Positions 7,848 through 17,330 are shown, counted from the first letter of the stretch. The stretch is DNA of 64,000 nucleotides from Saprospiraceae bacterium (GCA_020630495.1 JAHDBH010000004.1:27683-91682), one strand, 5' to 3'. Notes: generated by a model from the letters alone, not told the origin. Program-made: numbers and translations.

Positions 7848-10800
7848 CTATCGCACAAGAGTGACATCACCGCTGAGGGTACGCACTTCACCATTAATGT
7901 ACTCCACCTCCACAGTCCATACAAATACAGCAGGATTGAGCTCCTCTTCTTTGAATTGTCCATTCCATGCAGTGGTAGGATCATTGGGCTGAAATTCATC
8001 CACAGACCACATCAGATTACCCCAGCGATCATACACTTTGAAGGCATTGAGCTGCTGTACGATGCTACTCTTACCATATACGTAGAATAGATCATTGAGT
8101 CCATCACCATTGGGAGAAAATACATTGGGCACATAGATGTCTTCTGTAAACTCTACTGCGACTTGTATCCGAGCTTCAGCGGGACACCCATCCACCGTCT
8201 CTACATATATGCCGTACTCCGTATCCACTAGTGGACGCACCTCTTGGGAGAGACAGTCTCCTGAGCATCCGAGTGTCTCTGGTGACCAATTGATGGTGTC
8301 TACTTGATCGAGCGGTATTCCTAGTGATGCTTGCAGCACAGCAGAGTTGCTGAGGGATATGGTGATATCTGGTCCGAGAGTTACATCTGCGAGTATGGGC
8401 GTGTCTATAGTGAATGATCTAGTGATGAAGCAGCCTATATCATCACGCACAGTAAGTGTGTAGTCACCAGCAGGGATGTTGGTAATCGGATTCTCCTCTG
8501 TAAAGCTGATTCCATCAAGACTATAGCTGAGTGGTTCGATCCCACTGAGTCTCGTGATGTTGATTTCACCACCTTGCTCTAGATCGCAAGAGAGATTCTG
8601 TGTAGAAAATTCTACAGCCAGCTCCTCTTGTGCTACGACAAAGGAATCAAGAAAATCACAGTTTTGAAATTCTGTGTAGACGACGTATGTACCACCGCTC
8701 GTGATTTCAATGCTTCTGTCCGTGCTCCCATCATTCCATAGGTAGCGCGCAGATGGATCGTCAATAGAGGAGGAGAGGATAGTGTCCTGCTCTAGGCACA
8801 GACCAGTGAATGTCAATGTGCTGAATGTGTCTGTGAATGATACCAAAAAATTATCTACTACAGTGCACTCACCTGGAAGGGTACTGATGACGGTGAATTG
8901 TCCGCTTTCGGTGATGGATATTTCAGGGCTAGTCTCTCCGGAGTCCCACTGATAGTCATAGCCAAGGTCTGCTACGCTAGATGCTATCTCGATTACATCC
9001 CCTTCACACAGTTCCGTGAGTTGAATGTTGGGTACGGGCGGCACTATCACAACTCTGAACGTATCAAATCGCGTGCACTCACCCTCTCGAAATGTACTGA
9101 CATGGTAGAGTCCAGCCTCATTGACGGTGATCGTGCTAGTAGTACTGCCGTCATTCCATAGATAAGCAGCACCTCCTACGGCAAAGCTGCTAGCAAGTAG
9201 CGTGTCGCCGCCTTGGCAGAGATCAATCACATTATTAGTAGATAGATCGGTTACGATCTCTACCAGAAAACTATCTCGTACTGCACAGCCATTATTACCA
9301 TCGCTGGATACCCAGTAGATGCCAGTTTCTGATACAGTAATGCTCTCGGTAGTCGCACCTGTAGACCATATATAATCCACATTGCTTCCGCTCTGTGTAG
9401 AGCTGATCAGAGTATCTAGTGCACCGCAGCTTCGGAAGGACAATACCGTATCTGTCAACTGAGGAAATACTTCTACGAGCAGCTCTAGCGTATCTGGCTC
9501 CACGCAGTCCTCATTGCCGCGAGCGATGAGTGTGACTTCAAATTCTCCTAGTTCTGTATAAGTGTGAGTGGGATTTCGCTCTGTGCTGATCGTGCCATCG
9601 CCAAAGTCCCAGCGGAAGTTAGCTGCGCCACTGGTGAAATTGAGAAACTCGACTTCTAGTGGTATACAGCCTGCAGCTGATGGCTCTGCTATGGCATTGA
9701 TATTGATATCCGCCAGCTCAAAGTCAAACTTAAATACGCCGAGATTACAATTAGTTGCGCCATTGCCAGGAGATACGCTACCGCCAGTAGTAGGGAAATC
9801 GCTATTGCCTCCGCAGCCTGCGCACACTGCCTGATAGACGATGCCTTGTTTATCAAATCTACTCGTACCACCATCCACGTGCTCTGCGGATTGGTCTCCG
9901 CCAAAATAGGATCCATACTCTAGATCTTCCATCTGTGGACCTAGTACGATCAGGTAAAAGTCACCACCGTCCGTATTTCTCTGAAATGCGTCCGAACTGA
10001 TGGGATAGCTTTGAAAAGCAAAGTCACCATTAGTAGAGCCACCCCAGCCACTCACGTAGACTCTATCACAGTTATCCACAAGAAAGGCCGTAGGGACTAG
10101 CTCCCCTCGAAGCCCCTGACCATTCCCTACCTGTGTAGAGATTCTCGTGGTGCTCAAGTCGGGTGACATGGCGTGGATAAATGTAGTGCTGTTGGCATTA
10201 AAAAATACACCAGCAGTCCGCGGATAATCTGTCCTCCCCACTTGTCCTAGAATGTAGATATCCCCATTCTGATCTATCTCAACAAAATACCCAAAGTCCG
10301 CGCCACCAGTGCCAAAGTAGGAACCATTGAGTATGGCACCTGTGCCGCTGATACGACTGACAAATGCATCCATCTCTCCGCGAAGACTCGGATTGATCGC
10401 TGTAGGATCTGCAGGGAAATTGGAGCTTGCTGTAGATCCAGCAACGTAAAGATCTGTGCTACCTTCCGCTTCTGTCACTTTGATAGATGTGCACCAGTCC
10501 GCAGAGCGACCGCCTAAGTATCCTGCAAATCTCAGACCACTGACATCGGGAGTGAAACTAGCATAGATACCGTCGCTCTCGCTGTTGCCACCATCATTGA
10601 GCACTAGATCCGTACCTCCTAGCACATCTATATCATCACTGTTGGTGACACTGGCTATGTAGATATTATCTGCTTGATCTAGTACGACCTCACCACGAAA
10701 TTGATCTCCATAGTTCAAGTCTACAAAGAAATTGGTATTAAGACCATCATTAGCTGACCCACCGTAGTAGCTGGATCCTACTAGAGCGCTACCATCAGCG

Positions 10801-12005
10801 CTGAGCACAGTGATCACCATGTCAGACCCGTTGAGATAAGAGATTCCATTAATCGATTCGGTATTGCCTCCATTGTATGTCCGATCATAGGCTCCAGAAG
10901 TGATAGGATAGTTGGTGGAGCCAGAGGTTCCAAATACAACGAGCTCGCCTCTGGAATTGACGATCATACTATGGGGTGCCTCAGCATCCCTCCCGCCGAT
11001 AAATGTGCTATAGACAAATGACGAGCCATCCGCGGAGATCTTACTTATCCCCATATCAGTGGATCCACCAGCATTAGTCCTTTGGGAAGCGCCTATGGTA
11101 GTAGGATAGCCTCCAAAGGCAAATCCACCGCCATACATATTACCTTCTTCGTCAAATGTGGCCGTAGTACCCCAATTGTCACCAGGTGCACCACTGTAAG
11201 AAGCAAAAATCAAGGTAGGGTCTATGATGAGTTCTCGATTTCTATCATAGCCCTGTGGAAAGGCATAGCTGAGTACATCATCTTGTAGAACGTAGTGACA
11301 ATTCACTCTGACCTTCACGTCATCTATGAGCTGATATGCCACAGGACGCTGCTCGATCATCTCATTGACACTAGTAAGGATGTGGAGGCGGCCGCTTTTG
11401 AGGGAAACCTCATCAGCATGCTCTATAGCTATGCGTATGTCTGCAGGATCTGCACCAGGTGAGATGATGAAGTCCCACTTGAGATGTCCGCCACTCTCAT
11501 AGTAGCTGAGGTCGATATCCTCATACAGTCCCTGATATGTGAGTGACTGATACAGCGGTACTTGACTGTACCAGTCGCTAGGGCCGCTGCCATAGAAATA
11601 ATTGTGGAAATAATTCTTCTTGCCTGCTGGCTTTATCGCAGCCGTGCGAGCTCCAAGAAAGCGATGTACCACACCGTGATAGTGAGAGATCTCGTGCTCT
11701 AGCTCATGGCCTTCACCATGGGAGTGAGCGTGTGCATGTCGGCCTGCTTCAGCAGGATCACGAAGTACGGTAAGGATATGATCCTGGTGAAAGTCCATCT
11801 GAGCCGCCTTGAGGCGTAGACGGTACTCGGCCTCTGTGTCAAATTGGCCTTTATTCTTGATGATGCTGATATCATTGGCCTGTGTTTTGATTTCTAGTGG
11901 CTCGTAGAAACGACTATCACCTGAGCAAAGCATGATCATGAGACACAGACCTGCCAAGCCTAAGGAGGTATACGATTTGTAAAAATTGGCAATTGATGTA
12001 TTCAT
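7848..12005 (-). CDS. Large secreted protein: DUF7948-like, SBBP propeller, PKD, Ig-like repeats, T9SS type B tail
   Basis: A 1385-residue protein from the ATG at 12005; a start at 12038 would only lengthen the signal peptide (YTSLGLAGLCLMIMLCSG). In order: a His-rich segment, a DUF7948-like N-terminal region with DWYSQVPLYQSLTYQGLYED, a long region of SBBP-type beta-propeller repeats (GG..AD...I.V), a PKD domain (FRWDFGDGTISTERNPTHTY), several short Ig-like repeats (LWNDGSTTSTITV) and a SprB-like segment. It ends in the gliding-motility-associated domain (NVFSPNGDGLNDLFYV, VYDRWGNLMW, WNGQF). Predicted cell-surface or secreted adhesin exported by type IX secretion. The domain names are from memory of the families. 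Confidence 0.88.
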   Translation of the reverse strand: MNTSIANFYKSYTSLGLAGLCLMIMLCSGDSRFYEPLEIKTQANDISIIKNKGQFDTEAEYRLRLKAAQMDFHQDHILTVLRDPAEAGRHAHAHSHGEGHELEHEISHYHGVVHRFLGARTAAIKPAGKKNYFHNYFYGSGPSDWYSQVPLYQSLTYQGLYEDIDLSYYESGGHLKWDFIISPGADPADIRIAIEHADEVSLKSGRLHILTSVNEMIEQRPVAYQLIDDVKVRVNCHYVLQDDVLSYAFPQGYDRNRELIIDPTLIFASYSGAPGDNWGTTATFDEEGNMYGGGFAFGGYPTTIGASQRTNAGGSTDMGISKISADGSSFVYSTFIGGRDAEAPHSMIVNSRGELVVFGTSGSTNYPITSGAYDRTYNGGNTESINGISYLNGSDMVITVLSADGSALVGSSYYGGSANDGLNTNFFVDLNYGDQFRGEVVLDQADNIYIASVTNSDDIDVLGGTDLVLNDGGNSESDGIYASFTPDVSGLRFAGYLGGRSADWCTSIKVTEAEGSTDLYVAGSTASSNFPADPTAINPSLRGEMDAFVSRISGTGAILNGSYFGTGGADFGYFVEIDQNGDIYILGQVGRTDYPRTAGVFFNANSTTFIHAMSPDLSTTRISTQVGNGQGLRGELVPTAFLVDNCDRVYVSGWGGSTNGDFAFQSYPISSDAFQRNTDGGDFYLIVLGPQMEDLEYGSYFGGDQSAEHVDGGTSRFDKQGIVYQAVCAGCGGNSDFPTTGGSVSPGNGATNCNLGVFKFDFELADININAIAEPSAAGCIPLEVEFLNFTSGAANFRWDFGDGTISTERNPTHTYTELGEFEVTLIARGNEDCVEPDTLELLVEVFPQLTDTVLSFRSCGALDTLISSTQSGSNVDYIWSTGATTESITVSETGIYWVSSDGNNGCAVRDSFLVEIVTDLSTNNVIDLCQGGDTLLASSFAVGGAAYLWNDGSTTSTITVNEAGLYHVSTFREGECTRFDTFRVVIVPPVPNIQLTELCEGDVIEIASSVADLGYDYQWDSGETSPEISITESGQFTVISTLPGECTVVDNFLVSFTDTFSTLTFTGLCLEQDTILSSSIDDPSARYLWNDGSTDRSIEITSGGTYVVYTEFQNCDFLDSFVVAQEELAVEFSTQNLSCDLEQGGEINITRLSGIEPLSYSLDGISFTEENPITNIPAGDYTLTVRDDIGCFITRSFTIDTPILADVTLGPDITISLSNSAVLQASLGIPLDQVDTINWSPETLGCSGDCLSQEVRPLVDTEYGIYVETVDGCPAEARIQVAVEFTEDIYVPNVFSPNGDGLNDLFYVYGKSSIVQQLNAFKVYDRWGNLMWSVDEFQPNDPTTAWNGQFKEEELNPAVFVWTVEVEYINGEVRTLSGDVTLVR

Positions 12006-12141
12006 AGGTTTAGCAGCTTTTCTCTTTACTATATGCATAGATTCGGAGAGTGTTGCGATCGTTGTGGCTTTTAGAATACATTAAGGTATGGTAATCTTGC
12101 TCGACCAGAGTGATTCTTTCCTCATCAGTTCGCTATGAGAC

Positions 12142-12174
12142 AAAAAAAGAGGGCCACCCGCAGGCAAGCCCTCT
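12142..12174 (-). terminator. Intrinsic terminator of an unassigned minus-strand transcript
   Basis: On the minus strand, AGAGGGC and GCCCTCT form a seven-pair stem with a 13-base loop, followed by seven T residues (12148-12142). No recognised gene lies upstream; the next plus-strand gene is divergent. It therefore ends a short RNA or a tiny gene at about 12175-12350. Confidence 0.7.
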
Positions 12175-12350
12175 CTTCATTACGTGTTGTGAAAGACTAG
12201 TTGAGTTGACTAGTCCGCGAAATCGGAGCAAGTGGTGCTGGCACCAAGAAGCTCCTTACGAATCTTCTTCTGATCATGGTTAAAATTTTTAATGTGTTAA
12301 AGGTTGTCGGCGTATAACGTCAGCAAGTTGACCAGAGTTCATGATAGCTC
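12175..12350 (-). ncRNA. Possible small RNA or tiny peptide gene ending at the 12142 terminator
   Basis: The terminator implies a minus-strand transcript here. Two overlapping short frames exist: ATG at 12279 reads MIRRRFVRSFLVPAPLAPIS and six more residues. Another frame reads NHDQKKIRKELLGASTTCSD then FAD and a stop, but has no ATG. Neither is a known family. Boundaries are approximate. Confidence 0.3.
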
Positions 12351-12484
12351 AAAAAAATAAAATATTATTTGGATAGTTAGATATGTGAAGTATTCATCAA
12401 GCGATAGTCTCTCTGTTACAGCCACTTACCACAGGGGTCGTATACGTGGAACTAAATTATCGTAACTTCGTTATACATTATCTC

Positions 12485-12883
12485 ATGCGATGTCTAGCAC
12501 ATAGGACCACCTTATTTTTCTTTATCGGTCTATTCTCGATCGGTACAGGTGTGCTACCAGTGAGCTTGCACTATTGTGGAGATCAGCTTGCAGCGCTTTC
12601 GCTGGAGTTGTTTGACTCAGAAGACCAGGGGTGTTGTAGCAATGATCCCTGCCAGCCTGAGGGGAATTGCTGCTCAGATCGAGATGTCGAGATTACAGAT
12701 CAGGACCAGATATATGAGTCTAGTCCTGAGGCATTGGATGTACTGACAGCACGCATTTGGCCGAAAGGCCTCTCCATAGACTTGATATCCACTGAGTCTG
12801 TGGTGATGTCCTCAGATGACTCCTACTCGCTCAGTGGTCAAGCGGTGCGCGTGCGTATGGGTAGTTTGACTTTCTATGGTTGA
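12485..12883 (+). CDS. HYC_CC_PP family protein (secreted Cys-rich)
   Basis: A 132-residue protein from the ATG at 12485; an upstream in-frame GTG at 12446 would put extra residues ahead of the signal peptide. A hydrophobic export segment (TLFFFIGLFSIGTGVL) is followed by the family motif His29-Tyr30-Cys31 (LHYCGDQL), then Cys50-Cys51, Cys56 and Cys62-Cys63. This family is typical of Bacteroidota and is found beside HMA proteins and TonB receptors, as here. The role is unknown; periplasmic metal (probably copper) binding is inferred from the Cys pattern and neighbours. The C-terminal PP motif is not obvious. Confidence 0.75.
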   Translation: MRCLAHRTTLFFFIGLFSIGTGVLPVSLHYCGDQLAALSLELFDSEDQGCCSNDPCQPEGNCCSDRDVEITDQDQIYESSPEALDVLTARIWPKGLSIDLISTESVVMSSDDSYSLSGQAVRVRMGSLTFYG

Positions 12884-12950
12884 TAGAGCACGGGGTGCCT
12901 GGGCACCATACTGTGTTAAATTTATCATCAATCCATAGAAATATACTCTT

Positions 12951-13310
12951 ATGAAATATGCACTGATATTACTTATCGCCGTATTTGGCAGTACGGGGGC
13001 TATTGCCCAAAAGCCTGCTAAGGTCAAGAAAATTGAAACTTGTACACTGGACGTCGCTGGTGTATGTGGCGACTGCAAACGCAGAATAGAAAAAGCTGCT
13101 CTGGTCAAGGGTGTGAAAATCGCTACATGGGACAAAAAAGCTCAGAAGCTCAAAGTTGTCTATCAGACTGCCAAGGTCAATGAGCAGCAAATTGCAGAAG
13201 CCGTAGCGAACGCCGGACATGATGCTGCGGGCGTAGCAGCTACCGATGAATCATACTCCTCATTACCGGCTTGCTGCCGATACAGAGATAAGAGCATTGA
13301 GATCCACTAG
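12951..13310 (+). CDS. Secreted heavy-metal-associated (HMA) domain protein
   Basis: A 119-residue protein with a signal peptide (MKYALILLIAVFGSTGAIAQ) and an HMA-like ferredoxin fold. The metal motif is VCGDC (Cys39, Cys42), with a further Cys31 before it. It ends in LPACCRYRDK, adding Cys108 and Cys109. It probably binds a soft metal such as Cu(I) in the periplasm. It lies 67 bases after the HYC_CC_PP gene, and its end overlaps the longest start of the TonB receptor, so the three look like one operon. Confidence 0.85.
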   Translation: MKYALILLIAVFGSTGAIAQKPAKVKKIETCTLDVAGVCGDCKRRIEKAALVKGVKIATWDKKAQKLKVVYQTAKVNEQQIAEAVANAGHDAAGVAATDESYSSLPACCRYRDKSIEIH

Positions 13311-15558
13311 TATACTCCGAATACTACTCCTAGTTCTTATATCCATAGCAAACTGTGATATCGCCATCGCGCAGTCACTCTTACAGGGCAAAGTAGTGGA
13401 GATAGATGATGGGGTAGAGGTACCACTCGTGGGAGTAAATGTCTACTATCCAACACTGTCCGTAGCTACGTCTACAGATGCAGAAGGGCGATTCCAGATA
13501 GCTCATCATGTGGGTCAGCTGCTCGTAGTAAGCTATGTAGGCTATGGTCAAGACAGTCTGATCGTGAGTGCCTCTGACTCAGAGCTCAGTCTAGTCATGG
13601 AGAGCTCTGTGAAGCTAGAGGAAGTGGTAGTACGATTCAGGCGCAGATCCATCAGCATCTCCTCTGTAGATACTCGCAAGGTGGAAGTCATCACAGAAAA
13701 AGAGTTGCGCAAAGCTGCCTGCTGTAATCTCAGTGAGAGTTTTGAGACCAATCCGAGTATAGATGTCTCCTTTACGGATGCTATTACCGGCACAAGGCAA
13801 ATCGAGATGCTTGGCCTATCGGGTCCCAACATTCAGATCACCCGTGAGCTCATACCAGAGGTGCGAGGACTCATGTCTGGCTATGGACTGGAGTTTACTC
13901 CAGGAGTATGGATTCAAAGCATACAGCTCAATAAAGGCACGGGCTCGGTGATCAACGGCTACGAGAGCATGACGGGCCAGATCAATACAGAGCTACATAA
14001 GCCTACGGATATGAAGCCTCTGACGATTAATGTCTATGCTAATATGATCCAGCGGCTAGAAGCTAACGTGAGCATGCGACATCAAATAGAAGGTAGCGAT
14101 CTGTCTGCCGCGACACTCCTACACGCTAAGTCTAATCAGCAGCGGAGGGATGTCAACGGCGATGGATTTCTAGATGTGCCGCTGCGCACCGTCTACACGG
14201 GTCTACATAGGTGGAAATATGATGGAGGAGAGTGGCAAGCTCAAGCTGGTATCAAGGGTAGTTACATGAACAGCCAAGGGGGGCAGATGGACTTTCGTCC
14301 TGCCATGAAGGGTAGCACGGAGGCTTGGGGCTATGGCCTGGAAGTACGTAGGTTGGACGCTTTTATCAAAGGTGGCAGAGTTTGGGAAGATATACCCTGG
14401 AGATCCTTCGGAGTACAGATGGCAATGAGCTCACACAATCAGACGAGCTTCTATGGCCTGAGACCATATGATGCTACACAGACGAGTCTCTATGGCAATT
14501 TTATCTATGAGACCATACTTTGGAATGTCAATCACGGCTTGCGCACAGGTGTGAGTATGTACTATGATGACTTTGATGAGCGTATAGGTCTGACTTCTGA
14601 GAATGTGGCTAGTTATGATTTTAAAGAGATCATCCCAGGCATATTTGCTGAGTATCACTACGATAATGAGGGTGACTTCAGCGCGACTGCGGGTCTGAGG
14701 ATAGATCAGCACAATCTCTACGGAGTCTTCGTCACTCCTCGTCTACACTTGCGATATGCCGCTACGGATGAGACCATCCTGCGTCTCAGCATGGGGAGAG
14801 GGCAGAGGACGGCTCAGATATTTGCTGAAAATTATAGCTTGCTGGCATCTAGCCGATCTGTAGTGATAGAAGGCAATGATCCTGATCTTCCTCATGGCTT
14901 AGAAGCGGAGGTGGCATGGAATATAGGTGCAAGTATGACCCACGATTTTCGTGTTGCCGGCAGGGATGCGACTCTCGGTCTAGATCTTTTCCGTACACAC
15001 TTTACTAATCAGATCGTGGTGAATCTAGACAGGGATCCTCAGGAGATAGTTTTTTCTAACCTAGATGGGAAGAGCTACAGCTGGAGCGCTCAAGCGCAAA
15101 TGGATTATGAGCTAGCAGAGAGACTCGATGTGAGACTGGCTTACAGGTACTACGATGTCAAGTCCACTTATGATGGACGACTCCTGCGCAGGCCCTTTGT
15201 GGCTCAGCAGCGTGCATTTGTCAATGTAGCCTATGAGACTCTACAGTCTTGGCAATTTGATCTTACCGTCAACTGGCAGGGAAATAAGCGACTGCCATTT
15301 ACCGGATCAAGTCCTCGGGAATTTCAGCGAGATCAATTTAGTCCAGACTTTGTACTAGTCAATGCTCAGATACGTAAAGACTGGGGCAGCAAATGGTCTG
15401 TGTATGTGGGAGCTGAAAACATACTTGACTTCAGACAGCAAGATCCGATCATAGCTGCTGCAGATCCCTTTGGTGATCACTTTGATAGTGCGATAGTGTG
15501 GGGCCCAGTCATGGGCAGGAATATATATCTTGGCGCTACGTATACACTGACTGATTGA
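13246..15558 (+). CDS. TonB-dependent outer membrane receptor of the HMA/HYC metal module
   Basis: A 770-residue outer-membrane transporter. It has a signal peptide (ILRILLLVLISIANCDIAIAQ), a carboxypeptidase-regulatory-like domain (LQGKVVEIDD to VSYVGYGQDSL, about residues 45-115), a plug domain (VEVITEKELRKAACCNLSES, IEMLGLSGPNIQI) and a long beta-barrel ending ATYTLTD. The CC in the plug matches the Cys-rich character of its two neighbours. The ATG at 13246 overlaps the HMA gene by 65 bases; a TTG at 13297 would give a shorter, more usual signal peptide. Copper or a related metal complex is the inferred substrate. Confidence 0.88.
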   Translation: MNHTPHYRLAADTEIRALRSTSILRILLLVLISIANCDIAIAQSLLQGKVVEIDDGVEVPLVGVNVYYPTLSVATSTDAEGRFQIAHHVGQLLVVSYVGYGQDSLIVSASDSELSLVMESSVKLEEVVVRFRRRSISISSVDTRKVEVITEKELRKAACCNLSESFETNPSIDVSFTDAITGTRQIEMLGLSGPNIQITRELIPEVRGLMSGYGLEFTPGVWIQSIQLNKGTGSVINGYESMTGQINTELHKPTDMKPLTINVYANMIQRLEANVSMRHQIEGSDLSAATLLHAKSNQQRRDVNGDGFLDVPLRTVYTGLHRWKYDGGEWQAQAGIKGSYMNSQGGQMDFRPAMKGSTEAWGYGLEVRRLDAFIKGGRVWEDIPWRSFGVQMAMSSHNQTSFYGLRPYDATQTSLYGNFIYETILWNVNHGLRTGVSMYYDDFDERIGLTSENVASYDFKEIIPGIFAEYHYDNEGDFSATAGLRIDQHNLYGVFVTPRLHLRYAATDETILRLSMGRGQRTAQIFAENYSLLASSRSVVIEGNDPDLPHGLEAEVAWNIGASMTHDFRVAGRDATLGLDLFRTHFTNQIVVNLDRDPQEIVFSNLDGKSYSWSAQAQMDYELAERLDVRLAYRYYDVKSTYDGRLLRRPFVAQQRAFVNVAYETLQSWQFDLTVNWQGNKRLPFTGSSPREFQRDQFSPDFVLVNAQIRKDWGSKWSVYVGAENILDFRQQDPIIAAADPFGDHFDSAIVWGPVMGRNIYLGATYTLTD

Positions 15559-15603
15559 TGCTGATCAAAGACTGATCAGGAAGTACTATTGATAGATAGA
15601 GAA

Positions 15604-15640
15604 AAGAAGACTTGAGGGCATACCTCAAGTCTTCTTTCTT
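15604..15640 (+). terminator. Strong terminator after the TonB receptor
   Basis: A perfect 14-pair stem (AAGAAGACTTGAGG with CCTCAAGTCTTCTT) with loop GCATA, followed by TCTT. The A-rich 5' side could let it work on both strands. It rules out long upstream starts for icd. Confidence 0.85.
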
Positions 15641-15734
15641 GGAAGCAGTTCAGAGAGTAGAATGCAGTTATCAATGTAGATTCAACTATCGTGGCTATCT
15701 CACGTATTACCTTTACTATCTAAGAATAATAAGT

Positions 15735-17210
15735 ATGGCAGATCGGAGAATCACAGTAGCAAAGGGCGATGGAATAGGTCCTGAAATCACAGAAGCATGT
15801 ATCAAGGTGCTTGATGCAGCGGGAGCACCCCTAGCATATGATTACATCAGTGTAGGCAAGGAGGCATATCTCTCAGGTCACTCTTCTGGAATTACCAAAG
15901 AGGCCTGGGCGGCTATGGCTAAAAATGGTGTCTTTCTTAAAGGGCCCATCACTACACCTCAGGGTGGTGGCTATAAAAGTCTGAATGTCACGATCCGTAA
16001 GAGCATGGGCTTATTTGCCAATGTACGTCCCGTAAAGTCACTAGCGCCATTCATCGAGACCACATTTCCAGATATGGATATCGTAGTGATCCGAGAAAAT
16101 GAAGAGGATCTCTACGCTGGCATCGAGCATCAGCAGACACAAGAGGTAGTCCAGTGTCTGAAGCTGGTATCGCGTCCAGGCTGTGAAAAGATCGTACGAT
16201 ATGCCTTTGAATATGCTCGCGCTTATGGTCGGAAGAAGGTGACGTGCATGTCCAAGGATAATATTATGAAACAGACGGACGGCATGTTTCACGCCATCTT
16301 TGATAAGATGAGTAAGGAATATCCCGATATAGAAAGTGACCATTACATCATCGATATAGGATCTGCGCGAATAGCGAATAATCCAGAGCAATTTGATATC
16401 ATCGTGACGCTCAATCTATATGGAGACATCATTTCCGATATCACAGCTGAGATCGCTGGTTCTGTGGGCCTAGGCGGTAGCGCCAATGTAGGGACGGAGT
16501 TCTCTATGTTTGAAGCGATACACGGATCAGCGCCCGATATTGCTGGGAAGAATATAGCAAATCCCAGTGGCCTCATCCATGGCGCCTGTATGATGCTAGT
16601 GCATCTCAATATGCCAGAGTATGCAGAAAAGATTCTCAGTGCCTTGTATTGCACGATCGAGGATGGAGTGCATACAGGAGATATGCGTAGCGATCATACA
16701 CGTGAGCTTGTAGGTACTGCAGAGTTTGCCCAAGCTATCATAGATCGCCTGGGTAGAGAGCCCAAAAAGCTGAACGTCACTAAGCCTACAAGCCACAAGA
16801 TCACCATTGACGTAGATACTCATAAGGATGTACCCAAAGCTCTAGTCGGTGTAGACATGTTTTTGGACTGGAAAGAAGGAGACAGAGACGCAGACAAACT
16901 GGGTAAGATGCTAGAGGCTCTAGAAGCTGAAAATCTGGTCCTAAAGATGATCACCAATCGTGGTGTGAAAGTCTATCCTGACGGTCGAGACGAGACCTTC
17001 CACACAGACCACTGGCGCTGCAGATTTGTAGCTAAAGAGATGCTAGAGCCAGAGGCAAAAGGTAAAGCTTATCTCGAGGATATCTGCACCTACAGAAGCA
17101 TCATCACGCTTTGTGATGAGTTGGAAAAGTGCGGTCTCAACTTCATCAAACTGGAGAATCTCTACTACTTCCAAGGAAAGCGTTGCTACAGTCAGGCACA
17201 GGGTGAATAG
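15735..17210 (+). CDS. icd: NADP-type isocitrate dehydrogenase, Thermus/Rickettsia type
   Basis: Oxidative decarboxylation of isocitrate to 2-oxoglutarate in the TCA cycle. It has 491 residues from the ATG at 15735, where the conserved ADRRITVAKGDGIGPEI begins. A longer frame to 15612 runs back into the terminator and is rejected. Core motifs are RENEEDLYAGIEH, NLYGDIISDITAEIAGSVG and HGSAPDIAGKNIANP. A C-terminal domain of about 140 residues (after KPTSHKITIDVDTHKD) is the extension seen in the longer Thermus and Rickettsia enzymes and absent from the E. coli type. Cofactor preference is inferred. Confidence 0.92.
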   Translation: MADRRITVAKGDGIGPEITEACIKVLDAAGAPLAYDYISVGKEAYLSGHSSGITKEAWAAMAKNGVFLKGPITTPQGGGYKSLNVTIRKSMGLFANVRPVKSLAPFIETTFPDMDIVVIRENEEDLYAGIEHQQTQEVVQCLKLVSRPGCEKIVRYAFEYARAYGRKKVTCMSKDNIMKQTDGMFHAIFDKMSKEYPDIESDHYIIDIGSARIANNPEQFDIIVTLNLYGDIISDITAEIAGSVGLGGSANVGTEFSMFEAIHGSAPDIAGKNIANPSGLIHGACMMLVHLNMPEYAEKILSALYCTIEDGVHTGDMRSDHTRELVGTAEFAQAIIDRLGREPKKLNVTKPTSHKITIDVDTHKDVPKALVGVDMFLDWKEGDRDADKLGKMLEALEAENLVLKMITNRGVKVYPDGRDETFHTDHWRCRFVAKEMLEPEAKGKAYLEDICTYRSIITLCDELEKCGLNFIKLENLYYFQGKRCYSQAQGE

Positions 17211-17221
17211 ACCAACATCAA

Positions 17222-17268
17222 GGCGGCACGAGTCAGACTCGATAGAGCTGTATCCACTTATCGCCGCC
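17222..17268. repeat. Nested dyad after icd
   Basis: Outer arms GGCGGC (17222-17227) and GCCGCC (17263-17268) enclose a tight inner hairpin CGAGTCAGACTCG (17229-17241). It lies 11 bases past the icd stop. No T-run follows, so it may protect the mRNA 3' end rather than terminate. Confidence 0.45.
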
Positions 17269-17330
17269 AGATCGCCGAACCTCGATTAATGGAGCAATGT
17301 ACGAGAGATACTCATTGACTTCTACAATAT

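Larger units (their letters stand above)
12039..12484. other. Intergenic region between divergent genes
   Basis: These 446 bases separate the minus-strand surface protein from the plus-strand metal module. They hold the terminator and short-transcript candidate described separately. An A/T-rich stretch at about 12350-12375 probably contains promoters, but I find no clean TAnnTTTG match. Confidence 0.5.

Noticed and set aside
12175..12290. tRNA gene near the orphan terminator
   Set aside because: Short complementary stretches are present, but there is no cloverleaf, T-loop GTTC or acceptor stem.
15612..15734. N-terminal extension of isocitrate dehydrogenase
   Set aside because: The frame runs through a strong terminator hairpin, and the conserved N-terminus begins at 15735.
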